This document shows, in pieces, positions 50,631 through 58,598 of a stretch of DNA of 64,000 nt. The position numbers and the translations under genes were made by a program. The stretch's first letter is position 1; each line of letters opens with the position of its first letter. The notes under the pieces are model-generated. The model did not search any database and was not told the DNA's origin. It was given only the letters and a program-made list of their open reading frames with translations. Source of the DNA: JBBQLG01 sp038327655. GTDB lineage: Bacteria > Bacteroidota > Bacteroidia > Cytophagales > Spirosomataceae. Location: contig JBBQLG010000005.1 of NCBI GenBank assembly GCA_038327655.1, positions 25,709 through 89,708 of the forward strand, in the 5' to 3' direction.

Positions 50631-50696
50631 GTTTGTGGTTTGTGGTTCGTAGTTGCTCAATACACTACTGCGTACCACAAACCACAAACCACAAAC
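50631..50696. repeat. Palindromic repeat family C between subunit 3 and GMC genes
   Basis: GTTTGTGGTTTGTGGT (50631-50646) faces ACCACAAACCACAAAC with an extra unit (50674-50696); pairing can slide by one 7-bp unit. The flanking TCGTAGT/ACTACTGCG extends the stem imperfectly. It sits in an operon gap and may set message stability between the two genes. Confidence 0.7.
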
Positions 50697-50704
50697 ATAA
50701 CGAC

Positions 50705-52426
50705 ATGAACCTCAATATCGATTCCATAAAAGACATGACCTACGACGCTATTGTTGTCGGGTCGGGTATTTCGGGCGGCTGGGCCGCCAAAGAACTGACG
50801 GAGAAGGGCCTGAAGGTGATTATGATCGAACGCGGCCGGGATATTAAGCACATCGAAGGCTACGTAACGGCCACTAAAAATCCGTGGGAGTTTCCGCACC
50901 GTGGCCGCATCACTACGCAGGCCGCCGAGGAATACTGGGCCAACATGCGCACCGGCTACACGGCCAACGAAGAATGGCGGCATCACTTCGAGAACGATAA
51001 GGAAAACCCATACCTCGAAAAACCGGGTCGTCAGGTCGACTGGATTCGGGGCTATCACGTGGGTGGCCGTTCGCTGATGTGGGGCCGGCAGTCGTACCGC
51101 TGGAACCCGGAAGATTTCATGGCTAACCTGAAGGATGGCATTGCCACCGACTGGCCGATTCGCTACACCGACGTGGCCCCCTGGTATGACTATGTGGAGC
51201 GGTACATTGGCGTCAGCGGCAAAAAAGACGGCCTGAGTGTACTGCCCGACGGTCAGTTTCAGACACCGATGGAACTGAACTGCGTCGAAAAAGAGGTGAA
51301 AGCACGGGCCGAGAAAGCGTTCAAAGGCCGGACATTCACCATCGGCCGGACGGCTCACCTGACCAACCCCACGCCCCAGCAGTACGCGTCGGGCCGGGCC
51401 GGCTGTCAGTACCGGAATCAGTGTATGCGCGGTTGTCCGTACGGAGCCTATTTCAGCACCCAATCGTCGACGCTGCCAGCAGCCATGAAAACCGGCCGGT
51501 TAACGCTGCGCCCCGATTCTATTGTGTCGGAAGTACTCTACGACGATAAAAAAGGCAAGGCAACCGGCGTTCGGATCATCGACCAGAACACTAAGGAGGT
51601 CCGGGAATATTACGCGAAAATCATCTTCATGAACGCGTCGGCCTTCGCCAGCACGTCCATTTTGATGAACTCCAAATCGGCCCGTTTTCCCAACGGTATG
51701 GGTAACGACAGCGACCAATTAGGCCGTAACATCATGGACCACCACTTAGCGGTGGGAGCTTCCGGCGATTTCGATGGCATGGAAGACATGTACTACTACG
51801 GTCGCCGGGCCAATGGCGTGTACGTACCCCGCTACCGCAACTGGGCCGGTGACAAGCGTGATTACGTGCGCGGGTTTGGCTATCAGGGCGGGGCCGGTCG
51901 CGAAGGCTGGGGCCGGGGCAACAGTGTGGCTGGTTTTGGGGCTGATTTCAAAGACTCGCTCACCACGCCCGGCAAGTGGACAATGGGCCTGGGTGGTTTC
52001 GGCGAAATGCTGGCTGATCCCAACAACCGCATGACGCTTTCTGACCAGAAAGACAAATGGGGTTTGCCCGTCATTCTGTTCGATGCCGCCTACGGCGAAA
52101 ACGAGCGGAAGATGCGGGTTGACATGATGAACGATGCGGCCGAAATGCTCGAAGCGGCCGGGGTTAAAAACGTCCGTCCGTACAACGACGAGTCGAAACA
52201 CCCCGGTATCGGTATCCACGAAATGGGAACGGCCCGGATGGGACGCGACCCAAAAACGTCGGTGCTGAACGCGCACAACCAGATTCATGCCGTGAAAAAC
52301 GTCTTCAATACCGACGGGGCCTGCATGACATCTGCCTCCTGCGTGAATCCGTCGCTGACCTACATGGCGCTGACGGCACGGGCGGCCAACTTCGCCGTGC
52401 AGGAGTTGAAAAAAGGAAACCTGTAA
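50705..52426 (+). CDS. GMC-family FAD oxidoreductase (gluconate 2-dehydrogenase large-subunit type)
   Basis: 573 residues from the ATG at 50705 (MNLNIDSIKDMTYDAIVVGS); an open extension upstream runs into the previous gene and is rejected. FAD loop DAIVVGSGISGGWAAKEL, VGGRSLMWGRQSYRW, the Cys-rich CQYRNQCMRGCPYGAYF, FMNASAFASTSIL, and the catalytic region IHEMGTARMGRDPKTS. The C-terminus is nearly identical to the paralogue at 21.3-23.0 kb. It forms an operon with the Tat-exported subunit 3 just upstream, so it likely rides across the membrane with it and oxidises a sugar in the periplasm; the electron acceptor cytochrome is not encoded here. Confidence 0.93.
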   Translation: MNLNIDSIKDMTYDAIVVGSGISGGWAAKELTEKGLKVIMIERGRDIKHIEGYVTATKNPWEFPHRGRITTQAAEEYWANMRTGYTANEEWRHHFENDKENPYLEKPGRQVDWIRGYHVGGRSLMWGRQSYRWNPEDFMANLKDGIATDWPIRYTDVAPWYDYVERYIGVSGKKDGLSVLPDGQFQTPMELNCVEKEVKARAEKAFKGRTFTIGRTAHLTNPTPQQYASGRAGCQYRNQCMRGCPYGAYFSTQSSTLPAAMKTGRLTLRPDSIVSEVLYDDKKGKATGVRIIDQNTKEVREYYAKIIFMNASAFASTSILMNSKSARFPNGMGNDSDQLGRNIMDHHLAVGASGDFDGMEDMYYYGRRANGVYVPRYRNWAGDKRDYVRGFGYQGGAGREGWGRGNSVAGFGADFKDSLTTPGKWTMGLGGFGEMLADPNNRMTLSDQKDKWGLPVILFDAAYGENERKMRVDMMNDAAEMLEAAGVKNVRPYNDESKHPGIGIHEMGTARMGRDPKTSVLNAHNQIHAVKNVFNTDGACMTSASCVNPSLTYMALTARAANFAVQELKKGNL

Positions 52427-52460
52427 AAACAGAAATGACCTCGCCGTGCGGTGAGCATAC

Positions 52461-52498
52461 AACAGACAAGCCTCTTCTCATGAAGGGGCTTGTCTGTT
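52461..52498 (+). terminator. Terminator of the GMC operon
   Basis: AACAGACAAGCC (52461-52472) pairs with GGCTTGTCTGTT (52487-52498), with a 14-nt partly paired loop, 34 bp past the stop. Confidence 0.8.
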
Positions 52499-52570
52499 TC
52501 CGGCCGGTGCGCTCATGCAACCGTTTCGGGTCGCCGGTTGTCAGAGTTGTTAACTACACACGCATCATCC

Positions 52571-53836
52571 ATGAACGTTACGCTGCATCGGCTGGGTTGG
52601 CTGGTATTACTGACGATTGGCTTTCTGGCCTGCGACCGCATCGGGCAGGATGTGGCGCCCACGGATGCCACTACAGACGATGCCGAACTCTTTGCCCTGC
52701 CCGACAACAAGGTGGCCATCGACCTGACTACTTTAGGCAACCTGCAAACAGCCACTACGTTTCGTATTGTCCGTCAGCCCCAGTCGGGTACCCTGACTTT
52801 TGCCAGCAATGGCCTGTTGCTCTACGATCCCAAACCTGCTTTTGTTGCCGGAGACGATGATTTTTCGATTTCGGCCACCCAGCAAAGCGGACCCGTGTTG
52901 ATGGATTTGTCCATTAAAATGGCGGACGATGCCGATAAAATTCCGTGCGCAGCCGGTGCCGCGCCCGACCGGGCCGAAACGACATTGGGGAAAGCCGTTA
53001 CCATTGATGTGCTGAAAAACGATAAAGTCTGCGACGGGCAACTCGATCCCGCCAGTCTCAGCGTAACCATTAAGCCCAAAGCGGGCAGCGTGGCGGTAGT
53101 CGGCGGAGCGCTGGTCTACACCCCCGGTTCGGCCACGTTCAACGGACGCGACTATTTTGTGTACAGAATCTGCACCAGCGGTAGCAAACCCACCTGCTAC
53201 GTGGCGTCTGTGCTGGTGAACGTGAGCGACCCCGGCAACGACTGCAAACAGGTGCTGAACGACGACGACGTAACATATCGTCACCTGTTCACGACCGATT
53301 CGTTGAGCATACCCGTATTGGCCAACGACCAGCTCTGCAAGGGCAACCGAACGCTGCCCGTCTCTATACTGAAAGGGCCGACGAAGGGCATAGCATACAT
53401 CAGCAAAGTAAAGCCGCAACTGATCATTTACAAACCCAATCCCAACGCCGACGGGGTCGATAACCTGACGTATCAGCGGTGTGAGAGCGGAACCTGCTTG
53501 CAGGCCACTGTGCAGATTCAGGCCAAAGCGGTGGATGCTTCCTGTGTGTTACTGGCCCGGCCCAACCTGCGCATGGTTTCGCTCGGTCAGGATGCCGACG
53601 CCAAAGCGGGGGTGATTCAGATACCAGTGCTGCTGAATGACCGGATCTGTTCGCCCATCACCAGTATGCGAATTTCGGAAAATACCTCGTTGCTCAACCT
53701 GGCGATTCGCAGTGGCGTGGTTTATTATACCCTGAGTGCAGCTCCCAAAAAAGGAACCTATAGATTTACCTACGAACTGGTCGACACGAAAAATACCCGG
53801 TCAACGGCTCAGGTAATAATAACCTTGACGGATTGA
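52571..53836 (+). CDS. Lipoprotein with tandem Ig/cadherin-like repeats
   Basis: From the ATG at 52571 (MNVTLHRLGWLVLLTIGFLAC) the protein has 421 residues with a lipoprotein Cys at 21. Four beta repeats follow, each with a 'V-L-x-N-D-x-x-C' element: VLKNDKVCDGQLDP, VLANDQLCKGNRTLP, VLLNDRICSPITSM, and YxxC partners (YRICTSGSKPTCYVASVLV, YQRCESGTCLQATV). The paired Cys suggests disulphides. This is the pattern of Bacteroidota surface-adhesin Ig-like domains. It is directly followed by the sigma factor gene (5 bp gap), so a shared role in surface sensing is possible. Confidence 0.8.
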   Translation: MNVTLHRLGWLVLLTIGFLACDRIGQDVAPTDATTDDAELFALPDNKVAIDLTTLGNLQTATTFRIVRQPQSGTLTFASNGLLLYDPKPAFVAGDDDFSISATQQSGPVLMDLSIKMADDADKIPCAAGAAPDRAETTLGKAVTIDVLKNDKVCDGQLDPASLSVTIKPKAGSVAVVGGALVYTPGSATFNGRDYFVYRICTSGSKPTCYVASVLVNVSDPGNDCKQVLNDDDVTYRHLFTTDSLSIPVLANDQLCKGNRTLPVSILKGPTKGIAYISKVKPQLIIYKPNPNADGVDNLTYQRCESGTCLQATVQIQAKAVDASCVLLARPNLRMVSLGQDADAKAGVIQIPVLLNDRICSPITSMRISENTSLLNLAIRSGVVYYTLSAAPKKGTYRFTYELVDTKNTRSTAQVIITLTD

Positions 53837-53841
53837 CCCCT

Positions 53842-54396
53842 ATGCAATCGGATCAGGAACTCCTTCAGGCATGTCAGCGGAACGACCCGCGTGCGCAAAC
53901 GATCCTCTACGACCGTCATAAAGCGCGGCTGATGGGATTGTGCCGTCGCTATGCCCGCAGCCGTCCCGAAGCCGAAGACATGTTCCACGAAGGGTTCATC
54001 CGCATTTTTCAGCAACTGCATACCGTTCAGCAAACCGATCGGCTGCTGCCCTGGATGAAACGGGTGATGGTAAACACGGCTATCAACGTGTACCACAAAA
54101 ACGCCAAACAACGGGCCGAAATAGACGCCGAAGCGGCTTCGGAGCTACGTACCGATGCCCATACGGATGTACTGGCCCGACTCTCCGCCGACGAACTACT
54201 GGTACTGGTGTCGGCCCTGCCCGACGGCTACCGGATGGTATTTAACCTTTACGTCGTGGACGGCTACACGCACCCCGAAATTGCAAACCTGCTCGGCATT
54301 GCCGAAGGAACGTCGAAATCGCAGTTGGCGCGGGCCAAAACGCTGCTTAAACATAAACTCAGCCAGCTCGGCATTATCAGCTATGAAAACACCTGA
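53842..54396 (+). CDS. ECF-type sigma-70 factor
   Basis: 184 residues from the ATG at 53842 (MQSDQELLQACQRNDPRAQT), 5 bp after the previous stop; a TTG start three codons earlier is possible. Sigma-2: LYDRHKARLMGLCRRYARSRPEAEDMFHEGFIRIFQQ; sigma-4: VLVSALPDGYRMVFNLYVVDGYTHPEIANLLGIAEGTSKSQLARAKTLLK. It matches the Bacteroidota ECF group that pairs with a membrane anti-sigma/beta-barrel gene, and the next gene overlaps it by 14 bp. Confidence 0.92.
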   Translation: MQSDQELLQACQRNDPRAQTILYDRHKARLMGLCRRYARSRPEAEDMFHEGFIRIFQQLHTVQQTDRLLPWMKRVMVNTAINVYHKNAKQRAEIDAEAASELRTDAHTDVLARLSADELLVLVSALPDGYRMVFNLYVVDGYTHPEIANLLGIAEGTSKSQLARAKTLLKHKLSQLGIISYENT

Positions 54397-55918
54397 CTCC
54401 GAACCGCCAGCCGGTGATGACGCCTGGGACGATTTGTTCCGGCAGCGGCTTGCCGATTACACCGACCAACCCCAGGCCGATGCACTCGACCGTATTCTGG
54501 CCGTGGCAAATCCGCCCCGTCCGTTCCGGTACCGGTTGCTGGTGGGTGCCGTTGCACTGCTGTTGTTGCTGGGCGTTGGTAGCTGGTTCGCGCTGCGTTC
54601 GTCTTCCGATTCTGACCCACCGTCGGCAGTAGCAGCCAACCGTCAGCCGTTGCGGTCCGGACCGTCCGTTACAGCTACCCGCCGACCAGTCGACCAACGT
54701 TCATCCGCCCAGCCGGTGCATGGTGGTGAGTCGATTCGGGAATCCGCAACCCATTCCGTAGCCGATATCGCTGACCGGCCGACCAATCCGGAACTACCGG
54801 CTAATCGCGGTCAATCGGTAGCTGATGCCATTTCTGACCGACAGATAGCCACACGGGCAGCGGACAGGGCTACCAGGGCGGGAGCGATAAGCTCCGCTAA
54901 TCTCCGCAGAACAGGATTGGCCATACGAACAGAACGGGCAGCTACTTTACCACCAACGGCAATAAACCCGGCGTCTGATCGAATTGACAAACAAACCCGG
55001 TCAGGCGTTTATCCGCCCAATCGTGCGGGTTACGCCGTACTTCCCGGATACAGTATAACCCGCACGATTGGGCAAAATGGCCCGCCCGTGCCGGTATCTG
55101 CATACGATTACAGGACCCCGGCCCGACAACCGGCTGTCCCGGACGCTTCCATGCCCGCTATTACCACGCAGCATTTTGATTTGATGGCGGGACGGCCTTT
55201 CCGGGTAGTCAACGTAGTGTACCAACTTCCGGCGGTATCGGTCGTTATGGGTGCTTCGACGGCCTCCCAGGCACCGGAAGCGAGTCGGCAACAGCGAAAA
55301 CCCGCGTGGTTTGTCAGCCTGACGCCTTTATACAATTTTCAGCAAATCGACCCAATCCATACCGATCAGGAATTTGTCAGCAACATTCAGGGCGCCCGGC
55401 CATTGGACACGGACCGGCTCAGCGGACGGCTGCAACTCGGTCTGGAATGGTCGCTCACCCGGCGGCTTAGCCTGCGGACGAGTCTTGTTTACCAGCAGAT
55501 GCGCCAGTCGCTGCGCTACGCCGTCCGGTCGACCCGGCCCGATTCGGTACAGGTTGTTCAGATAGACGAGCAAACTGTACAGGTAACTCCGCATTTTACC
55601 GAACGCACCCACGCCGAATCGACCGTTTGGCAGTACGTCGGCCTGAGCAGCGATCTGGTCTGGCAACTGAACCGGGGTGGCCAATGGCAGCACTACCTGA
55701 CGGCGGGCCTGACCGCCGGGCGGTATCTGGGTGCGCAACACGCCGTTTCTGGATTCGGGCAGGTATCGTACGGGTTTGAACGACCGCTGACAACAACGGT
55801 GCGGCTGCGCATAGAACCATCGGTACAGTTGGGTTGGCAGGCCCTGACCGACCAGGCGCATCGGCTACAGAGTCGACCCTACAGCTACGGGTTGCTACTG
55901 GGTCTGCGCTTCCGTTGA
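54383..55918 (+). CDS. Anti-sigma-like membrane protein fused to an outer-membrane beta-barrel domain
   Basis: 511 residues from the ATG at 54383, overlapping the sigma gene. Residues 1-45 are cytoplasmic and acidic (DDAWDDLFRQRLADYTDQPQ), then a single membrane helix (about 50-68, LLVGAVALLLLLGVGSWFAL), a long Ser/Thr/Arg/Pro-rich linker to about 300, and a C-terminal ~200-residue beta-rich part (FVSLTPLYNFQQIDPI, RLQLGLEWSLTRRLSLRTS, YGLLLGLRFR) that looks like an outer-membrane barrel of the PorT/OmpA-like kind. Inferred: an anti-sigma factor that spans from cytoplasm to outer membrane in one chain. A perfect 18-bp inverted repeat lies inside the linker-coding region. Confidence 0.8.
   Translation: MKTPDSEPPAGDDAWDDLFRQRLADYTDQPQADALDRILAVANPPRPFRYRLLVGAVALLLLLGVGSWFALRSSSDSDPPSAVAANRQPLRSGPSVTATRRPVDQRSSAQPVHGGESIRESATHSVADIADRPTNPELPANRGQSVADAISDRQIATRAADRATRAGAISSANLRRTGLAIRTERAATLPPTAINPASDRIDKQTRSGVYPPNRAGYAVLPGYSITRTIGQNGPPVPVSAYDYRTPARQPAVPDASMPAITTQHFDLMAGRPFRVVNVVYQLPAVSVVMGASTASQAPEASRQQRKPAWFVSLTPLYNFQQIDPIHTDQEFVSNIQGARPLDTDRLSGRLQLGLEWSLTRRLSLRTSLVYQQMRQSLRYAVRSTRPDSVQVVQIDEQTVQVTPHFTERTHAESTVWQYVGLSSDLVWQLNRGGQWQHYLTAGLTAGRYLGAQHAVSGFGQVSYGFERPLTTTVRLRIEPSVQLGWQALTDQAHRLQSRPYSYGLLLGLRFR
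55015..55073. repeat. Perfect inverted repeat inside the anti-sigma gene
   Basis: GCCCAATCGTGCGGGTTA (55015-55032) and its exact complement (55056-55073), separated by 23 nt, within codons for the disordered linker. Could form an mRNA hairpin. Confidence 0.75.
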
Positions 55919-56032
55919 AACTCTTACGTATGACAAAGCCCTCGTCCCGTTTAATCAATATCGCCAACTAACGGACCATTCACGTGTTAGGTTTTTGGTA
56001 CTCAACTAATACCATAGACAAACACAAGCGTT

Positions 56033-56527
56033 ATGAAAAAGGTAATAATGATGGGCTTTATGCTGGTAGCCGGCCTGACCCTTCAAGCCAATGCACAAAC
56101 GACGAACACGGGTTCGACTGGTACCACCGGAACGGGTACAACAACGACAAACCCCCAGAACAGCAACACGGGTAACACCAATACAAACAACGGAACCGGC
56201 TCGTACGGTAATTCGCAAACGACGGGCACAACCGGCACGAACCGGACGGGCAATTCCCGGACCAACCGCAATGGTTCGATGAACAACGGCACAAACGGTA
56301 CGTATAACAGCGGCACTACCGGCAGTTCTACGATGGGTACGACCAACCAGAACGGTTCGATGAACACAGGGACCGGTACGACTGACCCAACTACGATGCA
56401 GCAGAACGGCACTATGAACGGTACCGGTTCGATGAATGGTAACGGTACGACCGGTGGTAACGGCAACAACCGCCGGAACAACCGCAAATCAGGTACAACG
56501 ACGACTCCACGTTCGACGACCTACTAA
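56033..56527 (+). CDS. Secreted Asn/Thr/Gly-rich low-complexity protein
   Basis: 164 residues: signal peptide (MKKVIMMGFMLVAGLTLQANAQ, cleaved after about 22) and a chain of Asn, Thr, Gly, Ser with recurring NGT, TGT and GSMN units, ending in a basic stretch NRRNNRKSGTTTTPRSTTY. No fold predicted. It follows the sigma/anti-sigma genes and, with its clear signal peptide, may be a target of that sigma factor; this is a guess. Confidence 0.68.
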   Translation: MKKVIMMGFMLVAGLTLQANAQTTNTGSTGTTGTGTTTTNPQNSNTGNTNTNNGTGSYGNSQTTGTTGTNRTGNSRTNRNGSMNNGTNGTYNSGTTGSSTMGTTNQNGSMNTGTGTTDPTTMQQNGTMNGTGSMNGNGTTGGNGNNRRNNRKSGTTTTPRSTTY

Positions 56528-56577
56528 GCTGGCGTTTAACCACATAAACGTACCCTGTTATCAGGCGTGAATTTGAT

Positions 56578-56609
56578 AAAAAAGCGGGTCAGCAATGGCC
56601 CGCTTTTTT
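56578..56609 (+). terminator. Terminator after the Asn/Thr/Gly-rich protein gene
   Basis: AAAAAAGCGGG (56578-56588) and CCCGCTTTTTT (56599-56609) form an 11-bp stem with a T-run, 50 bp past the stop. Confidence 0.85.
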
Positions 56610-56737
56610 GCGTACACTCACACCGCCCGGCCAAACGGGCAGCGATGAGCATCCCCTACCAATAGTTCAAGGAGACCGTTGGCTCAATAATTGAGCCGAA
56701 TAGACCCGCAATCTGTTCTACCGTCAGCAAACAAAGA

Positions 56738-56986
56738 ATGTCGTCCATGAAAATGTTTTACTTTGTTAATCTGATTCTCCTGACTGCATTTAGCAGCAAC
56801 GCGGCAGTTGCCCAAACGCAGACACCGACCAGTCAACAGTCTACGTCAACGGTCAATACCCGCCAGAACGCTGCAGTAAAAAAAACCAGTCTGCGGCAAC
56901 GCATGAAACAGGAAGCCCGGCAAAATGGCAGCCGCGCCGGAAAACGCCGGGAGAAGATGATGGCCGACTCCCTGAAACGGGGCTAA
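56738..56986 (+). CDS. Small secreted protein with basic tail
   Basis: 82 residues (or 79 from the ATG at 56747): signal peptide ending SSNAAVAQ, a short Thr/Gln/Ser-rich part and a strongly basic, helical tail KTSLRQRMKQEARQNGSRAG, KRREKMMADSLKRG. No family recognised. The similar layout of the next gene suggests a related pair, though their tails are not clearly alike in sequence. Unknown function. Confidence 0.6.
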   Translation: MSSMKMFYFVNLILLTAFSSNAAVAQTQTPTSQQSTSTVNTRQNAAVKKTSLRQRMKQEARQNGSRAGKRREKMMADSLKRG

Positions 56987-57051
56987 ATCGGCTCCGGTTA
57001 AACCAAAGCGGTTTTAACGGGTTATTCATAACGACGTAATGTAATATATCA

Positions 57052-57318
57052 ATGAAACGAATAATTTTTGGACTCATATTGCTGATCGCCGGTACGGCCC
57101 TGTCGCAAGCGACGCAGCAAAAAATGGCCAATGCGCAAACGCAAACCCAGCAGCCAGCTACCCAGACACCGGTAAAGCCAAAAACCCAAAGCCTGGATTC
57201 GGCCAACCCGAATTACAAAAAGGAGCAGAAAAAATACAGTGGCCCGGACCGCGATTTTTCGCCCCAACGGACCAAAACCGGTACCCGAAAGGATGTATCG
57301 AAGGGTAAAAAACCATAA
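57052..57318 (+). CDS. Small secreted protein with basic tail
   Basis: 88 residues: signal peptide (MKRIIFGLILLIAGTALSQA), a Gln/Thr/Pro-rich middle (NAQTQTQQPATQTPVKPKTQ) and a basic C-terminus YKKEQKKYSGPDRDFSPQRT, TGTRKDVSKGKKP. It ends 2 bp before a strong terminator. No recognised domain; resembles its upstream neighbour in size and layout. Confidence 0.6.
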   Translation: MKRIIFGLILLIAGTALSQATQQKMANAQTQTQQPATQTPVKPKTQSLDSANPNYKKEQKKYSGPDRDFSPQRTKTGTRKDVSKGKKP

Positions 57319-57319
57319 T

Positions 57320-57352
57320 AAAAAAGGCCTTCTGATGCAGAAGGCCTTTTTT
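57320..57352 (+). terminator. Strong intrinsic terminator
   Basis: Perfect 15-bp stem (57320-57334 with 57338-57352, core AAGGCCTTCTG) with a 3-nt loop and T-run, between two convergent genes. Confidence 0.9.
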
Positions 57353-57369
57353 ATGCGGAGTAAATTCGA

Positions 57370-58131
57370 TCAGCGCTCAGGAGTGAATCTTTGCCCCTGC
57401 CGGGTGGCATACTTGAAATCGGTGGTACCCTCGAAACGGGTCGACGTGAAATTTGTCCCCCGTGGAAATCTTACGTACTTAAAATCAGCCACCCTGCCGA
57501 AGCGGGCATTGCTAAAATCGGCCCCGTCGCGAAATTCAGTGTACTTGAAGTCGGCGTAATCACTAAACTCGACATTGTGAAAGCCACTGCCCTCGCTGAA
57601 ATCGGTGTATTTGAAGTTGGCATAGCCCCGAAACGTCGAACCGGTGAAATCGGCGTTACCGGCGAATTTGGTGTATTTAAACAAGGCTTCTTCCCCGAAG
57701 CGATCACCCGTAAATACGGCCACCTCCCGGAATTTTGAATATTTAAAGGCGGCATCCCCCACAAATTCGCACTGCTCAAACCGGACGGCTTCGTCGAAGT
57801 TCGCGGTGTAGACCGTGTTGTTATTCCATCGTTTTCCGTCGCGGGGAGCTTTGTAGGCAATTACGTGACCTTTGAAAACGCATTTGGTGAACGTCAGCGG
57901 TACCGTTACGGTGCTGACGAACGATTGTTGACCCCAGTTTTCGTTACGGGCCTCTTTATTAGCCAGTTCGGTCAGGTCAAGGTCGCCGGTGATGGTCACG
58001 TTCTGGTAGGAGACGGGTTGCTTCCGGTCAATTTTAGCAATAATCTCGCGGGCATCAACGGTCGTTTGCGCCAGTAAAACCGGTGTCGAAACCACCAGCA
58101 GCAGGAGAAGAAGGGAGAAGAGGGTTTTCAT
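57370..58131 (-). CDS. Secreted pentapeptide-repeat-like protein
   Basis: 253 residues with a signal peptide (about 1-21, STPVLLAQ). After ~90 residues a right-handed quadrilateral beta-helix of pentapeptide-repeat type begins: FEQCEF, AAFKYSKF, ALFKYTKF, ADFTGSTF, ANFKYTDF, ADFKYTEF, ADFSNARF, ADFKYVRF, TDFKYA, alternating an A(D/N)F strand with an FKYT strand. Export of such a protein is uncommon, since most known ones are cytoplasmic. Function unknown; possibly a surface or periplasmic scaffold. Confidence 0.8.
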   Translation of the reverse strand: MKTLFSLLLLLLVVSTPVLLAQTTVDAREIIAKIDRKQPVSYQNVTITGDLDLTELANKEARNENWGQQSFVSTVTVPLTFTKCVFKGHVIAYKAPRDGKRWNNNTVYTANFDEAVRFEQCEFVGDAAFKYSKFREVAVFTGDRFGEEALFKYTKFAGNADFTGSTFRGYANFKYTDFSEGSGFHNVEFSDYADFKYTEFRDGADFSNARFGRVADFKYVRFPRGTNFTSTRFEGTTDFKYATRQGQRFTPER

Positions 58132-58214
58132 GCTCGTTCGGATTTGTGTTTGACTAAAGATGACACAAACGGCCGAAACGTTGCACGACCCCGACTATAA
58201 ACTGTCGGGGCCGG

Positions 58215-58562
58215 TCAGTCGAGCCACATCACTTTGTCGTAGGCAATCTCGTAGTCGAACTCTTCCAGCGGAATCAGGTCGAGGAAACGCCCGGCTCCAT
58301 CGGTCCGAATAGCGTGCCACCCCCCGTTACTGTCGCGCAGCAGGAGCCGGTAGCCGTACAGTGGGTGGTAGGTATGCCTGTCCGTGCGGTGGTCCCAGCC
58401 GGTTTGCAGTTCGATAGCAAAGGCAACCCGGTTCAGCACGGCGTCTAACTGATTGGTCAGGCTGTCGGTTGCGTCGAGTTCTTCAATCCAGAGTACCAGT
58501 CCGTCCGTACCCCAGTCGAAATGGGGTGCCGCCGGGGTCAAATTCATCACAAAAGCGTTCAT
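58215..58562 (-). CDS. Protein of unknown function in the PD-(D/E)XK module
   Basis: 115 residues, acidic, Trp- and Asp-rich (HFDWGTDGLVLWIEELDATD, YDYEIAYDKVMWLD-like end DYEIAYDKVMWLD). No domain recognised. It is the last gene of a three-gene minus-strand operon with the PD-(D/E)XK protein 36 bp upstream. Size and context fit a small phage-type accessory protein. Confidence 0.6.
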   Translation of the reverse strand: MNAFVMNLTPAAPHFDWGTDGLVLWIEELDATDSLTNQLDAVLNRVAFAIELQTGWDHRTDRHTYHPLYGYRLLLRDSNGGWHAIRTDGAGRFLDLIPLEEFDYEIAYDKVMWLD

Positions 58563-58598
58563 AACGTTGCTGTTGGGTTAAGTGGCATACCGGTAGCA

